Source: Caldatribacterium sp051549785 (lineage in GTDB: Bacteria > Atribacterota > Atribacteria > Atribacterales > Caldatribacteriaceae). Taken from it: 64,000 nt of DNA. The stretch is from the NCBI RefSeq assembly GCF_051549785.1, contig NZ_CP189974.1, forward strand, positions 1,550,001 to 1,614,000, written 5' to 3'. Below, piece after piece: positions 50,464 through 58,334 of this stretch; the first letter of the stretch is position 1; every line of letters starts with the position of its first letter. A program made the translations under genes and the position numbers. Below the pieces are notes generated by a model. That model was not told the DNA's origin, did no database searches, and saw only the letters and a list, made by a program, of their open reading frames with translations.

Positions 50464-51844
50464 GGGCTATCTCCAGAACGAACTTTCCGATGTCCTTTTC
50501 CAGGGGAACAGGGTATTCCCCGGTGAAACAGGCAAAACAGTACTGCTCTGCAGGCGGCATGAGGCTTTTCTGTAACCCCTCAAGAGTGATGTACCGGAGG
50601 CTGTCAAGGCCGAGGAACTTCCGGATCGCCTCAAGGTCCATCCGTGCGGCAAGAAGCTCGTCTCTTGTGGGAAAGTCGATGCCGTAGAAGCAGGGAAAAC
50701 GATGCGGGGGAGAGCTCACCCTGAGGTGAACCTCCTTGGCTCCTGCTTCCTTGAAGGTGGCGATCCTCTGGGAGGAGGTGCTCCCCCGAACAACTGAGTC
50801 CTCGATGATGATGACCCGCTTCCCCCGGATGAGGTTCCGCAGGGGGTTCAGCTTGAGCCTTACACCCAGGTCACGGAGATCTTGAGTGGGCTGAATGAAC
50901 GTCCGGCCCACATAGGGATTCCGCACAAGGGCAAATCCAAGGGGAATGCCTGAAGCCTCGGAGAACCCCAAAGCGGCGAAGAGCCCGGAGTCTGGCACAG
51001 GAACTACCATGTCCGCCTCACAGGATTCCCCCTCTGCCAGGGCCATACCCATGCGTTTCCGTGCCTCATAGACGTGGTTACCGAAGACAGTGCTATCGGG
51101 ACGGGCAAAATAGATGAGCTCGAAAACGCAGAATGCCTTTCTCGAAGAGTAGGCATAGAAAAACGAGCGGGGGCCGTTCTCATCGATGACGAGCATCTCT
51201 CCCGGTTCAATCTCCCGGAGGAATGCCGCTCCCAGGACATCAAACGCACAGCTCTCAGAGCTCACGAGATACCCCCCGTCAAGTCTCCCAAGGGCAAGGG
51301 GTCGAAATCCCCAGGGGTCTCGGACAGCCACAAGGGCATTCGCAGAGAGAATCCCCAGGGAAAAAGCTCCCCGCACCTGCCAGAGAGCTTCCTTCAGTGC
51401 ATCTTCAAAGCCCTCAAAGGAACTCTGGGCGACAAGATGCAGGATGAGCTCTGTGTCCATGGTCGACTGGAAAACAGCTCCCTGCCTGCTGAGTTTCTTC
51501 CAGAGCGTCAGGGTGTTCGTCAGGTTCCCATTGTGGGCGATGGCCAGGGTCCCGAACCGGCATTCCCCCACAAAAGGCTGGACGTTCCTCAGAGAAGAGG
51601 AACCGGTTGTGGAATACCGGACATGCCCCAGGGCAATGTGCCCGGTGAGCTTGTGGAGGCTCTCCGCGTCAAAAACCTCGCTCACAAGACCCACACCCTT
51701 GTGCTCCCGAAAGCTCCTCCCATCCGAAACGACAATCCCTGCACCCTCCTGACCCCGGTGCTGCAGAGAGAAAAGGCCAAGATAGGCAACCTCAGCGGCA
51801 TTCTTAAGGCCATAGACTCCAAAGACACCGCACTTCTCATGCAT
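50444..51844 (-). CDS. purF: Amidophosphoribosyltransferase
   Basis: It makes phosphoribosylamine from PRPP and glutamine, the first purine step. The 466-residue protein starts MHEKCGVFGVYG, so the nucleophilic Cys5 lies behind a four-residue propeptide. The glutaminase domain has GHVRYSTTGSSSLRNVQPF, and the PRTase loop reads IIEDSVVRGSTS. No FeS cysteine pattern of the long bacillary form is obvious except late Cys residues (CFACF). It overlaps purL by 8 bases. Confidence 0.95.
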   Translation of the reverse strand: MHEKCGVFGVYGLKNAAEVAYLGLFSLQHRGQEGAGIVVSDGRSFREHKGVGLVSEVFDAESLHKLTGHIALGHVRYSTTGSSSLRNVQPFVGECRFGTLAIAHNGNLTNTLTLWKKLSRQGAVFQSTMDTELILHLVAQSSFEGFEDALKEALWQVRGAFSLGILSANALVAVRDPWGFRPLALGRLDGGYLVSSESCAFDVLGAAFLREIEPGEMLVIDENGPRSFFYAYSSRKAFCVFELIYFARPDSTVFGNHVYEARKRMGMALAEGESCEADMVVPVPDSGLFAALGFSEASGIPLGFALVRNPYVGRTFIQPTQDLRDLGVRLKLNPLRNLIRGKRVIIIEDSVVRGSTSSQRIATFKEAGAKEVHLRVSSPPHRFPCFYGIDFPTRDELLAARMDLEAIRKFLGLDSLRYITLEGLQKSLMPPAEQYCFACFTGEYPVPLEKDIGKFVLEIARAVPRR

Positions 51845-54047
51845 ACTTTGCCAGCGCTCCCTCCCAAATCCTTAGAGCCTCGGCAACCGGGACAGAGAAA
51901 AGTACCTGGGAACCTCGCCGGAACACGAGATGATCCCCTCCAACGCGACCAAGAAGGACACAGGGAATACCCCACCCCTTTGCCCTTCCAGCAATCTCTT
52001 CAAAACACGCAGGACTGACACTGGCGAGGGCTCGCCCGCAGCTTTCCCCAAAAAGCAGGACGTCTTCCCGGAGTCCCCCAAGGGGAGCAAGATCCACCTC
52101 AACCCCAAAGGCCCTTTCTCCTGAAAGGGCAGCTTCAGCCACGGCAATGGCCAATCCCCCTTCACTGACGTCACAGCAGGACAGAAAGAGCCTGTCTTCG
52201 ATGCACTGGATGAGGAATTCCTGAAGGCGCTTTTCAAACCCAAGATCAAGCGAGGGAGGAGGACCGGCTTCAATACCGTGGACAACGCGAAGGTACTCGC
52301 TTCCCCCAAGCTCTTTTTTGGTTTCCCCAAAAAGGAGCACAAGGCTCCCTTCCTCTGAGAAACAGCCCCGCAAGGCCCTGGTCACATCCTGCACGATGCC
52401 CACCATGCCGATGGTTGGGGTGGGATACACAGCTCCAAGGGGGCTCTCGTTGTAGAAGGAAACGTTTCCGCTTACCACCGGGATTTTAAAAAACCGGCAG
52501 GCTTCACTCAAACCCGAAATGGCAGCGACAAACTGCCAGTAGCGATCCGGCTTCTCAGGATTGCCAAAGTTCAGGCAATCCGTAACACCGGCAGGACGGG
52601 CTCCACAGGCTGCAAGGTTTCTCGCCGCTTCGGCCACCGCAATCTGCGCTCCCCTGTAGGGATCAAGATAGCAGTAGAAGGGATTGCAATCTGTGGTCAC
52701 CGCAATCCCCCAGGGTTTCCCTTTCACCCGAAGCACCACCGTTCCCGTCCCTGGAAGGATGACGGTATTGGTCTGCACCATGTGGTCGTACTGCTCGAAA
52801 ATCCATCGTTTTGAGGCAAGATTGGGGGAAGCGAGGAGTTTCTCGAAGGCTTCCCGGAAGTCCCCGGGAAGAGGAACATCGTCAAGGGCAAGGCTGTTGA
52901 CAGCATCAAGGTAAGCCGGTCGTACCCTTTCAGGAGTGTACACCGGAGGTCGCACAAGTTCTTTCGCAGGGATATCGGCTACGACCTCACCATGGTACCG
53001 GATGGTCACCCGTCCGGTATCGGTAACCCGCCCGATTACCTCGGCCTCAAGGCCCCACTTCCTGAAAATGCTCCGGATCTCCTCCTCGTGTCCTTTTGCA
53101 ACGCAAAGGAGCATCCGTTCCTGGGACTCGGACATCATGATTTCCCATGCTTCCATTCCCTCTTCCCGAACGGGTACCCGATCAAGGTCAATATCAACCC
53201 CACTCCCCCCCGAAGCGGCCATCTCGCTTGAAGAGCAGGTGAGCCCAGCCGCTCCCATATCCTTTATGCCCACCACAAAGCCTGTGGCCAGGGCCTCAAG
53301 GGTTGCCTCAATGAGGCACTTCTCGGTGAAGGGATCGCCAATCTGCACGCTCGGGCGCTTCTCTTCGTTTTCGGCAAACTCCTGGGATGCCAGGATGCTG
53401 CACCCACCAATACCATCCCGTCCGGTTCTGTTTCCCACGTACAGAATAGCGTTCCCAACACCCTGGGCTCTTGCCCGGGCGAGTTTCTCCCGAGGGGCGA
53501 TACCAAGGCACATGACGTTAACCAGGCAGTTCCCCCGAAAAGCCGGATAGAACCACACTTCTCCCGCAACGGTGGGAACGCCCACACAATTCCCGTACCA
53601 GGCAATCCCCTCCACCACCCCTCGCATGACGTACCGGGAACGGGGATCCTCCAAAGGCCCAAAGTGAAGTGAGTCAAGGCAGGCAATGGGACGAGCACCG
53701 CTTCCCAGAATATCCCGGATGATTCCCCCAATTCCCGTTGCAGCGCCCTGCTTTGGCTCAATTTGAGAGGGATGGTTGTGGCTCTCCATCTTGAAGACAA
53801 TCGCCACGTCGTCGTAAACGATGCCGCCAGCGTCTTCTCCCACAAGTACCTCAAAATGACCTTCACGAGGCAGAAGCTCAAGCCACTTCCGGGAATGGGG
53901 GTACCCGCAGTGTTCAGACCACTCCACCGAGAACATGGCGATTTCCGTGAGCGTGGGAATACGGCCGAGAATGGCAAGAATCCGCTCGTACTCTTCTTTT
54001 CGGAGACCCAGCTCCCGGGCCACCTTTTCAAGTTCCACAACGTGCAT
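51837..54047 (-). CDS. purL: Phosphoribosylformylglycinamidine synthase subunit PurL
   Basis: This is the 736-residue small form of PurL, which works with PurS and PurQ. Marks include SVEWSEHCGYPHSRKWL (catalytic His region), VFKMESHNHPSQIEPKQGAA (ATP/Mg binding), DMGAAGLTCSSSEMA and DCLNFGNPEKPDRYWQ. It overlaps purQ by 20 bases and purF by 8. The arrangement S-Q-L-F is as in Bacillus. Confidence 0.96.
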   Translation of the reverse strand: MHVVELEKVARELGLRKEEYERILAILGRIPTLTEIAMFSVEWSEHCGYPHSRKWLELLPREGHFEVLVGEDAGGIVYDDVAIVFKMESHNHPSQIEPKQGAATGIGGIIRDILGSGARPIACLDSLHFGPLEDPRSRYVMRGVVEGIAWYGNCVGVPTVAGEVWFYPAFRGNCLVNVMCLGIAPREKLARARAQGVGNAILYVGNRTGRDGIGGCSILASQEFAENEEKRPSVQIGDPFTEKCLIEATLEALATGFVVGIKDMGAAGLTCSSSEMAASGGSGVDIDLDRVPVREEGMEAWEIMMSESQERMLLCVAKGHEEEIRSIFRKWGLEAEVIGRVTDTGRVTIRYHGEVVADIPAKELVRPPVYTPERVRPAYLDAVNSLALDDVPLPGDFREAFEKLLASPNLASKRWIFEQYDHMVQTNTVILPGTGTVVLRVKGKPWGIAVTTDCNPFYCYLDPYRGAQIAVAEAARNLAACGARPAGVTDCLNFGNPEKPDRYWQFVAAISGLSEACRFFKIPVVSGNVSFYNESPLGAVYPTPTIGMVGIVQDVTRALRGCFSEEGSLVLLFGETKKELGGSEYLRVVHGIEAGPPPSLDLGFEKRLQEFLIQCIEDRLFLSCCDVSEGGLAIAVAEAALSGERAFGVEVDLAPLGGLREDVLLFGESCGRALASVSPACFEEIAGRAKGWGIPCVLLGRVGGDHLVFRRGSQVLFSVPVAEALRIWEGALAKYA

Positions 54048-54744
54048 GTCGCTTCTCCTCCAGCCATTTCACGACGGAAAGGAAAATCCTCTGCCCATCG
54101 GTAGAGCCAAGGAGTTCCTCAGAGGCCCTTTCTGGATGAGGCATCATTCCCATAACGCAGAGATTCGGAGAAACAATTCCCGCGATGTTGTTCGCCGAAC
54201 CGTTGGGGTTCCAGGCTTCTTCCACCTCACCCGAGGGACCACAGTACCGGAAGAGCACCTGTCCTCTTCGCTCCAGCTTGATAAGCTCGTCTGGAGGGAG
54301 AAAGAAATTCCCCTGGTAGTGGGCAATGGGAATGCGGATAACCTCTCCCGGGGCAAAGAGAAGGGTGAAGGGGGTGTCCGTACGCTCCACCCGGAGGAAA
54401 ACGTGCCGGCAAATGAACCGCCCATTCCGGTTGGGAAGAAGCGCCCCAGGGAGGAGTCCGCTCTCAAGGAGAATCTGGAATCCGTTGCAAATGCCAAGGA
54501 CAATACCCCCCGAAAGCGCAAAGTCCCGCACTGACCTCATAATGGGAGAAAACCGGGCGATGGCTCCGGTTCTGAGATAATCACCATAACTGAATCCCCC
54601 GGGGAGGACCACACAGTCGCATCCCCGGAGGTCTCTATCGCCGTGCCAGAGGAACACCACTTCCTGCCTGAGCACATCTCGGAGAACGTAGAAACAGTCG
54701 TAGTCACAGTTTGAGCCTGGGAAGACCACAACGCCGAAACGCAT
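54028..54744 (-). CDS. purQ: Phosphoribosylformylglycinamidine synthase glutaminase subunit PurQ
   Basis: A class I glutamine amidotransferase with VVVFPGSNCDYDCFYVLRDV at the start, nucleophilic Cys in LGICNGFQILLESGLLPGAL, and the catalytic His-Glu in GMMPHPERAS near the end. ATG 54744 (238 residues) lies just behind the purS stop (TGAgATG); the longer frame to 54783 is rejected. It delivers ammonia to PurL. Confidence 0.95.
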   Translation of the reverse strand: MRFGVVVFPGSNCDYDCFYVLRDVLRQEVVFLWHGDRDLRGCDCVVLPGGFSYGDYLRTGAIARFSPIMRSVRDFALSGGIVLGICNGFQILLESGLLPGALLPNRNGRFICRHVFLRVERTDTPFTLLFAPGEVIRIPIAHYQGNFFLPPDELIKLERRGQVLFRYCGPSGEVEEAWNPNGSANNIAGIVSPNLCVMGMMPHPERASEELLGSTDGQRIFLSVVKWLEEKRHARCGT

Positions 54745-54745
54745 C

Positions 54746-55000
54746 TCACCGAATCTCCTGAACCTCGAAGGTATACTGTTCAATAACCGGGTTGGCCAAA
54801 AGCTGGTCGCACATTTCCCGGATCCTCCGTTCCGCCTCTTCTTTTGTCTTCGCCTCCAGAGTAACTCTAAAGTACTTCCCCGTTTCTACCTCCTCGACTT
54901 CGCGGTACGAGAGGGCATGAAGAGCATTCCGAATAGTCATTCCCTGGGGATCGAAAACCCCAGGCTTAAGCGTAACCACGACCTTTCCGCAGTACTTCAT
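54746..55000 (-). CDS. purS: Phosphoribosylformylglycinamidine synthase subunit PurS
   Basis: The 84-residue protein reads VVVTLKPGVFDPQGMTIRNA and YFRVTLEAKTKEEAERRI, the standard PurS sequence. It bridges PurL and PurQ. It is followed at once by purQ and starts 11 bases after the Gfo/Idh gene on the same strand. Confidence 0.95.
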   Translation of the reverse strand: MKYCGKVVVTLKPGVFDPQGMTIRNALHALSYREVEEVETGKYFRVTLEAKTKEEAERRIREMCDQLLANPVIEQYTFEVQEIR

Positions 55001-55011
55001 CGCTTTCCCCC

Positions 55012-56214
55012 TTACTCATACGTGATTGCCTCTCGCCTCCCGGAAGCAGCCGAACGGAGAATAGCATCGCAGACGACCGCACACCGGTACCCATCTTCGA
55101 AGGTCGCCCCGTACGGAGCAATGTCTTTTCCACAAACAATAGCCTCAAGGAAGTGGGCAATGGCATGGACAAAGGTGTGCTCCCAGCCGATGATGTGCCC
55201 ATGGGGCCACCAGTGCTCCCAGAAAGGATGGTAACTTTCGGTCACCAAAACATTGTGGAAACCCTGGATGGTCTTGGGTTCCTCCCCTACGCGGTAAATT
55301 TCAAGCTCGTTCAGGCGCTCCAGGTTGAAGACAATGGTTCCCTTGGACCCGTTGATCTCGATAACCTGGTGATTCTTCCTCCCCGCACAGAAACGGGAAG
55401 CCTCAAGCGTCCCGATAGCCCCGTTGGCGAACTCGACAACGGCGGCGAAGGCATCGTCAACCGTCACCGGTACCCTCTTTGAGGGGTCATCAGGGGCAGG
55501 ACGCTCTTTGATGAACGTGCGGGTCACCGCGCTCACCGCGACGATTTCCCCCACGAGGAACCGCGCAAGGTCAATGATGTGGGACCCAAGGTCCCCGAGC
55601 GCCCCGGACCCGGCGACGTTTCTGTCAAGCCGCCACACCGCAGGGAAATTCGGGTCCATAATCCACTCCTGGAGGTACCGTGCCCGGAAGTGGTAAATCT
55701 CCCCAAGCTCTCCAGAGGCGATGAGGTCCCGGGCAAGGCGAAGCGCAGGAACAAAGCGATAGTTAAAACAGACCATGGCTTTGGCCTGAGAGTTCTTCGC
55801 CGCTTCCCACATCGTCTTTGCTTCTTCCGCCGTCCCCGCCAGGGGTTTCTCACAGAAGACGTGTTTTCCTGCTTTGAGGGCTTCCACCGAAGGCTCAAGG
55901 TGCAGGGAATTCGGCCCACCATTGTCGAGAATCTGTACCTCAGGGTCCTTGATCATCTCCCTCCAGTCCGTGTAGTACTTCCTGTACCCGTAACGTTGCA
56001 TGGCCTCCTTCACCGCGGCCTCGTTCCTTCCGCAAATGGCCACAAGTTTCGGAATGGCCACAGGGGGCCAGAAGATGTAAGGGTACTTCTTGTACGCATT
56101 CGTGTGAGCCTTCCCCATAAAGGCATATCCCAGCATGCCAATACCAATTTCTGGAATCTCTCCTCCCACTCCCTTAACTTCTCCCATGGCGACAAATCCA
56201 ACCTTTTCACTCAT
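55012..56214 (-). CDS. Gfo/Idh/MocA-family oxidoreductase
   Basis: The 400-residue NAD(P) oxidoreductase has an N-terminal Rossmann fold with IGIGMLGYAFMGKAHTNAY, the family Lys-Pro in HVFCEKPLAGTAEEAK, and the C-terminal alpha/beta substrate domain with GDLGSHIIDLARFLVGEI (the GxHxxD-type catalytic His/Asp). It acts on sugars or inositols. ATG 56214 overlaps the upstream stop by 8 bases; the frame to 56253 is rejected. It reads into purS-Q-L-F, though I see no metabolic link to purines. Confidence 0.87.
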   Translation of the reverse strand: MSEKVGFVAMGEVKGVGGEIPEIGIGMLGYAFMGKAHTNAYKKYPYIFWPPVAIPKLVAICGRNEAAVKEAMQRYGYRKYYTDWREMIKDPEVQILDNGGPNSLHLEPSVEALKAGKHVFCEKPLAGTAEEAKTMWEAAKNSQAKAMVCFNYRFVPALRLARDLIASGELGEIYHFRARYLQEWIMDPNFPAVWRLDRNVAGSGALGDLGSHIIDLARFLVGEIVAVSAVTRTFIKERPAPDDPSKRVPVTVDDAFAAVVEFANGAIGTLEASRFCAGRKNHQVIEINGSKGTIVFNLERLNELEIYRVGEEPKTIQGFHNVLVTESYHPFWEHWWPHGHIIGWEHTFVHAIAHFLEAIVCGKDIAPYGATFEDGYRCAVVCDAILRSAASGRREAITYE

Positions 56215-56584
56215 CTTCGTTCCCCCTTTCTCTGTAAGGATTGACCTCTCCAAGGAGCTGCATGATACGGTCCGCGATCTCCCCTATTTCTTCCTCTCTG
56301 AATCCCGAGAGATCCACAATGAGAGAGACCGTGATGAAATCCAGGTCTTTTCCCACACTGGGAAGCGCGATGTGGTTTAGACCTTCCTCCTTCAGTCTTC
56401 TCTGTAGGTGGTGGGCAATTTCCAGCGCCTGTTCTTTCAGGTGTACGTACTTTGCCATATCCTCATCGGCGAGGACAAAGCCGACTTCTGCCGCATCCCC
56501 CCGCACTCTGATGAGGGCAAACTCCCCAAAAGGGTAGTGCTCCTCGATGTACAGCCGAAAAAGCCTTCCTTTGGGTACAGGAAT
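56207..56584 (-). CDS. Uncharacterised protein, possible ATT start
   Basis: I do not recognise it. The protein (about 125 residues) is mixed alpha/beta: PVPKGRLFRLYIEEHYPFGE, DAAEVGFVLADEDMAKYVHL, FITVSLIVDLSGFREEEIGE. The longest frame begins at TTG 56638, but that lies upstream of an extended -10 (TATAAT, 56609-56604), so translation must start later. In-frame ATT at 56584 follows GGGAGGGAGGACC with good spacing and no ATG, GTG or TTG lies between the -10 and the conserved-looking body. It overlaps the Gfo/Idh gene by 8 bases, so the two probably work together. Confidence 0.6.
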   Translation of the reverse strand: MPVPKGRLFRLYIEEHYPFGEFALIRVRGDAAEVGFVLADEDMAKYVHLKEQALEIAHHLQRRLKEEGLNHIALPSVGKDLDFITVSLIVDLSGFREEEIGEIADRIMQLLGEVNPYRERGNEDE

Positions 56585-56603
56585 GGTCCTCCCTCCCGGG
56601 GAT

Positions 56604-56612
56604 ATTATAGCA
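56604..56612 (-). promoter_or_regulatory. Extended -10 promoter, minus strand
   Basis: TGC-TATAAT reads on the minus strand (TG at 56612-56611, TATAAT at 56609-56604), an extended -10 element with no matching -35. It would start the operon from the 56207 gene through the Gfo/Idh gene and possibly purS-Q-L-F. Confidence 0.6.
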
Positions 56613-56631
56613 TTGCCCCGGGTGGAACTCC

Positions 56632-56660
56632 TTGACAAGGAAAGGGAAATATTTTATTGT
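56632..56660 (+). promoter_or_regulatory. tRNA-Leu promoter
   Basis: A perfect TTGACA (56632-56637), a 17-base spacer and TATTGT (56655-56660) lie 13 bases before the tRNA-Leu gene. Confidence 0.75.
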
Positions 56661-56673
56661 TTATCTTGCCCGT

Positions 56674-56761
56674 GCCGAAGTGGCGGAACTGGCAGACGCG
56701 CTGGAATCAGGCTCCAGTGAGCGTAAAGCTCATGCGGGTTCGACTCCCGCCTTCGGCACCA
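56674..56761 (+). tRNA. tRNA-Leu (anticodon CAG)
   Basis: The class II tRNA has acceptor GCCGAAG/CTTCGGC, an anticodon stem CTGGA/TCCAG around ATCAGGC with anticodon CAG, a long variable arm (TGAGCGTAAAGCTCA), TTCGACT in the T loop, discriminator A and encoded CCA (56759-56761). Confidence 0.96.
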
Positions 56762-57122
56762 GAGACAGGTTGTGTCCTTGAGTTCCCCCTTTTCCTTGCT
56801 GTGGTTCTGGTCTTGACGTGATCCCAGACGTATTCTGCTTGTCAGGGTCTGGGCCTCCCCTCTCCGCGTCGACATCCATTCTTTGTTAGGCTTTTCCCTG
56901 AGACCGAGTTTCCCCCGAGGTGGTGATGGTACCGGACCGCCCGGACACACCATCACCATGGACACCCAGAGTAAACCCATCCCCGGGCTCAAGGAGATAG
57001 CCGTAGAGAAGCTCTGTGACATCTTCAAGGAGGTTTTCTGATGGCGTTGCCGTCAAACTGTTGTCAAAAAGGGGTTCTTCAGGGCGAGCAGGTGGCCAGA
57101 GGACCCGATTTTAGAAGATTTC
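56762..57122. other. 361-base gap between two tRNA genes with a large hairpin
   Basis: I see no convincing gene here. A strong stem-loop lies at 56922-56957: GGTGATGGT (56922-56930) pairs with ACCATCACC (56949-56957), with an inner CCGG/CCGG pairing. Directly after it, ATG 56958 opens a 27-codon frame (ending 57041; GLKEIAVEKLCDIFKEVF within it) that looks like a broken N-terminus of a transposase or similar, but I cannot name it. The minus-strand frame at 56654-57028 runs through the antisense of tRNA-Leu (RRRESNPHE) and is spurious. Confidence 0.5.
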
Positions 57123-57198
57123 TGGTGCGCCCGGCGGGAGTCGAACCCTCAACCTGCGGTTTAGGAGACCGCTGCTCTATCCTTTGAGCTACGGGCGC
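57123..57198 (-). tRNA. tRNA-Arg (anticodon CCT)
   Basis: Acceptor GCGCCCG/CGGGCGC, D arm AGCTCAAAGGATAGAGC, anticodon stem GCGGT/ACCGC around CTCCTAA with anticodon CCT, TTCGACT in the T loop, discriminator A and encoded CCA (57125-57123). It begins 16 bases after the purC stop. Confidence 0.96.
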
Positions 57199-57211
57199 AC
57201 TGCTCACCTAT

Positions 57212-57240
57212 ATTTTAAACAAGCTGGAGGAATTTATCAA
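57212..57240 (-). promoter_or_regulatory. tRNA-Arg promoter inside the 3' end of purC
   Basis: On the minus strand TTGATA (57240-57235), 17 bases, TAAAAT (57217-57212), five of six matches in each box. It lies within the last codons of purC and would start transcription near 57205, just before tRNA-Arg. Confidence 0.65.
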
Positions 57241-58237
57241 CAATCTCCTCTAGAGATGGAACCCCGGGAAACCACTCTCTCTGAGTCAAATCCATAGCAA
57301 GGCGCTGGTACATCCAGCTTGTAAGCTGCACGAGCTCCGGGGGAAGAGAAGGGGGTCGACTCGTAACGTAGGCCTTCCAGCCGATGGGGTGCTCTGCTTT
57401 GGCCCTCTGCACCTCTTCGTACCAGGAGGTCTTGCGGTAAAAGGAACGAAGGATTTCCTTGCTCATCGGCATGCCCCGGAAGGTGAAACGGCATTCGTCA
57501 GGAGTCCCCACAACGTCAACGAGCATAAGGTTCCGGTTTCTATCCAGAGCAAGTTCGATTTTCCCGTCCTCGTTTTCCACTCCAATCCGGCGTGCTTCTT
57601 TCGTGATGAAACGGTTGACGAAAAGCACCATCTCCCGAATTTTCCGGATCTCTCCAGAGGAGAGCATTCCTAAGGACTCAACCTCAGAGAAGCTCAGGTA
57701 CCGGTCCTGTTCCTCGAGTTTTGTGGAGACATCGAGAATCGGCTCTTTCAGGAATTCTCCCGGAGGAGGGAGTTCTGAAAGGCCGAATTCCTGAAGGGTG
57801 ACTTTCCCCTCGGTGATGCGTTTCCTGAGGCTTGAGTTCTCGGGGAGGGTATTGCGGTAGATGAACTCAAAAGGAATCAGGAAATTCCCTCGGACGTACC
57901 GGTATACCCCGTAATCGTAGCCCGTCTCTCCCAAAGAGGGGAGAATGACGCGCACCAGCCGAATGTGCATAACGTTCACCGGTTCCCGAAGTTCTGCGAG
58001 TCGCTTCACCTCTCCCCCTTCCTCAAGGCCAAGGTAGTGGGTTAAAACCCCGAGTTTTTCAAGCTTCTCGAAAAAGTGCGCACCGATGAGACACAAAGAA
58101 GTGCCTTTCAGGGGGATGGTATCGGGCATCTCCCCCCAGTCAAACACCGAGTACCGGTCGGAGAAGACAAACTTTCCCCGCCCGGGCTCCTCATCCGTTG
58201 GTGAGGAAAGAACGAAAAGGTCTTTAACGCTGCCCAC
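57215..58237 (-). CDS. purC: Phosphoribosylaminoimidazole-succinocarboxamide synthase
   Basis: The SAICAR synthase joins aspartate to CAIR. It carries GSVKDLFVL at the start, FVFSDRYSVFDWGEMPDTIPLKG (ATP/substrate site), EFIYRNTLPENSSLRKR and the metal/ATP segment VDVVGTPDECRF. At 340 residues it is longer than the usual 230-240 PurC, like archaeal/thermophile forms. GTG 58237 has GGAGGGAGAAA before it; the longer frame to 58279 is rejected. It is away from purS-Q-L-F and is divergent from hisZ, with a minus-strand TATAAT at 58317-58312 as candidate promoter. Confidence 0.85.
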   Translation of the reverse strand: MGSVKDLFVLSSPTDEEPGRGKFVFSDRYSVFDWGEMPDTIPLKGTSLCLIGAHFFEKLEKLGVLTHYLGLEEGGEVKRLAELREPVNVMHIRLVRVILPSLGETGYDYGVYRYVRGNFLIPFEFIYRNTLPENSSLRKRITEGKVTLQEFGLSELPPPGEFLKEPILDVSTKLEEQDRYLSFSEVESLGMLSSGEIRKIREMVLFVNRFITKEARRIGVENEDGKIELALDRNRNLMLVDVVGTPDECRFTFRGMPMSKEILRSFYRKTSWYEEVQRAKAEHPIGWKAYVTSRPPSLPPELVQLTSWMYQRLAMDLTQREWFPGVPSLEEIVDKFLQLV

Positions 58238-58273
58238 TTTCTCCCTCCACAGTGCAACCTGGTGTGAGGCTTC

Positions 58274-58302
58274 TTGCAAAGCACAGAGATTGTTTCTATA
58301 CT
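58274..58302 (+). promoter_or_regulatory. hisZGD promoter
   Basis: TTGCAA (58274-58279), a 17-base spacer and TATACT (58297-58302) lie 32 bases before the TTG start of hisZ. A minus-strand TATAAT for purC lies at 58317-58312, so the divergent promoters interleave. Confidence 0.6.
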
Positions 58303-58334
58303 TTTCTCAACATTATAGGGAAGGAGTTGAGGAA

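Noticed and set aside
56654..57028. 124-codon minus-strand frame containing RRRESNPHE
   Set aside because: It reads through the antisense strand of tRNA-Leu; this peptide motif is a well-known artefact of such frames.
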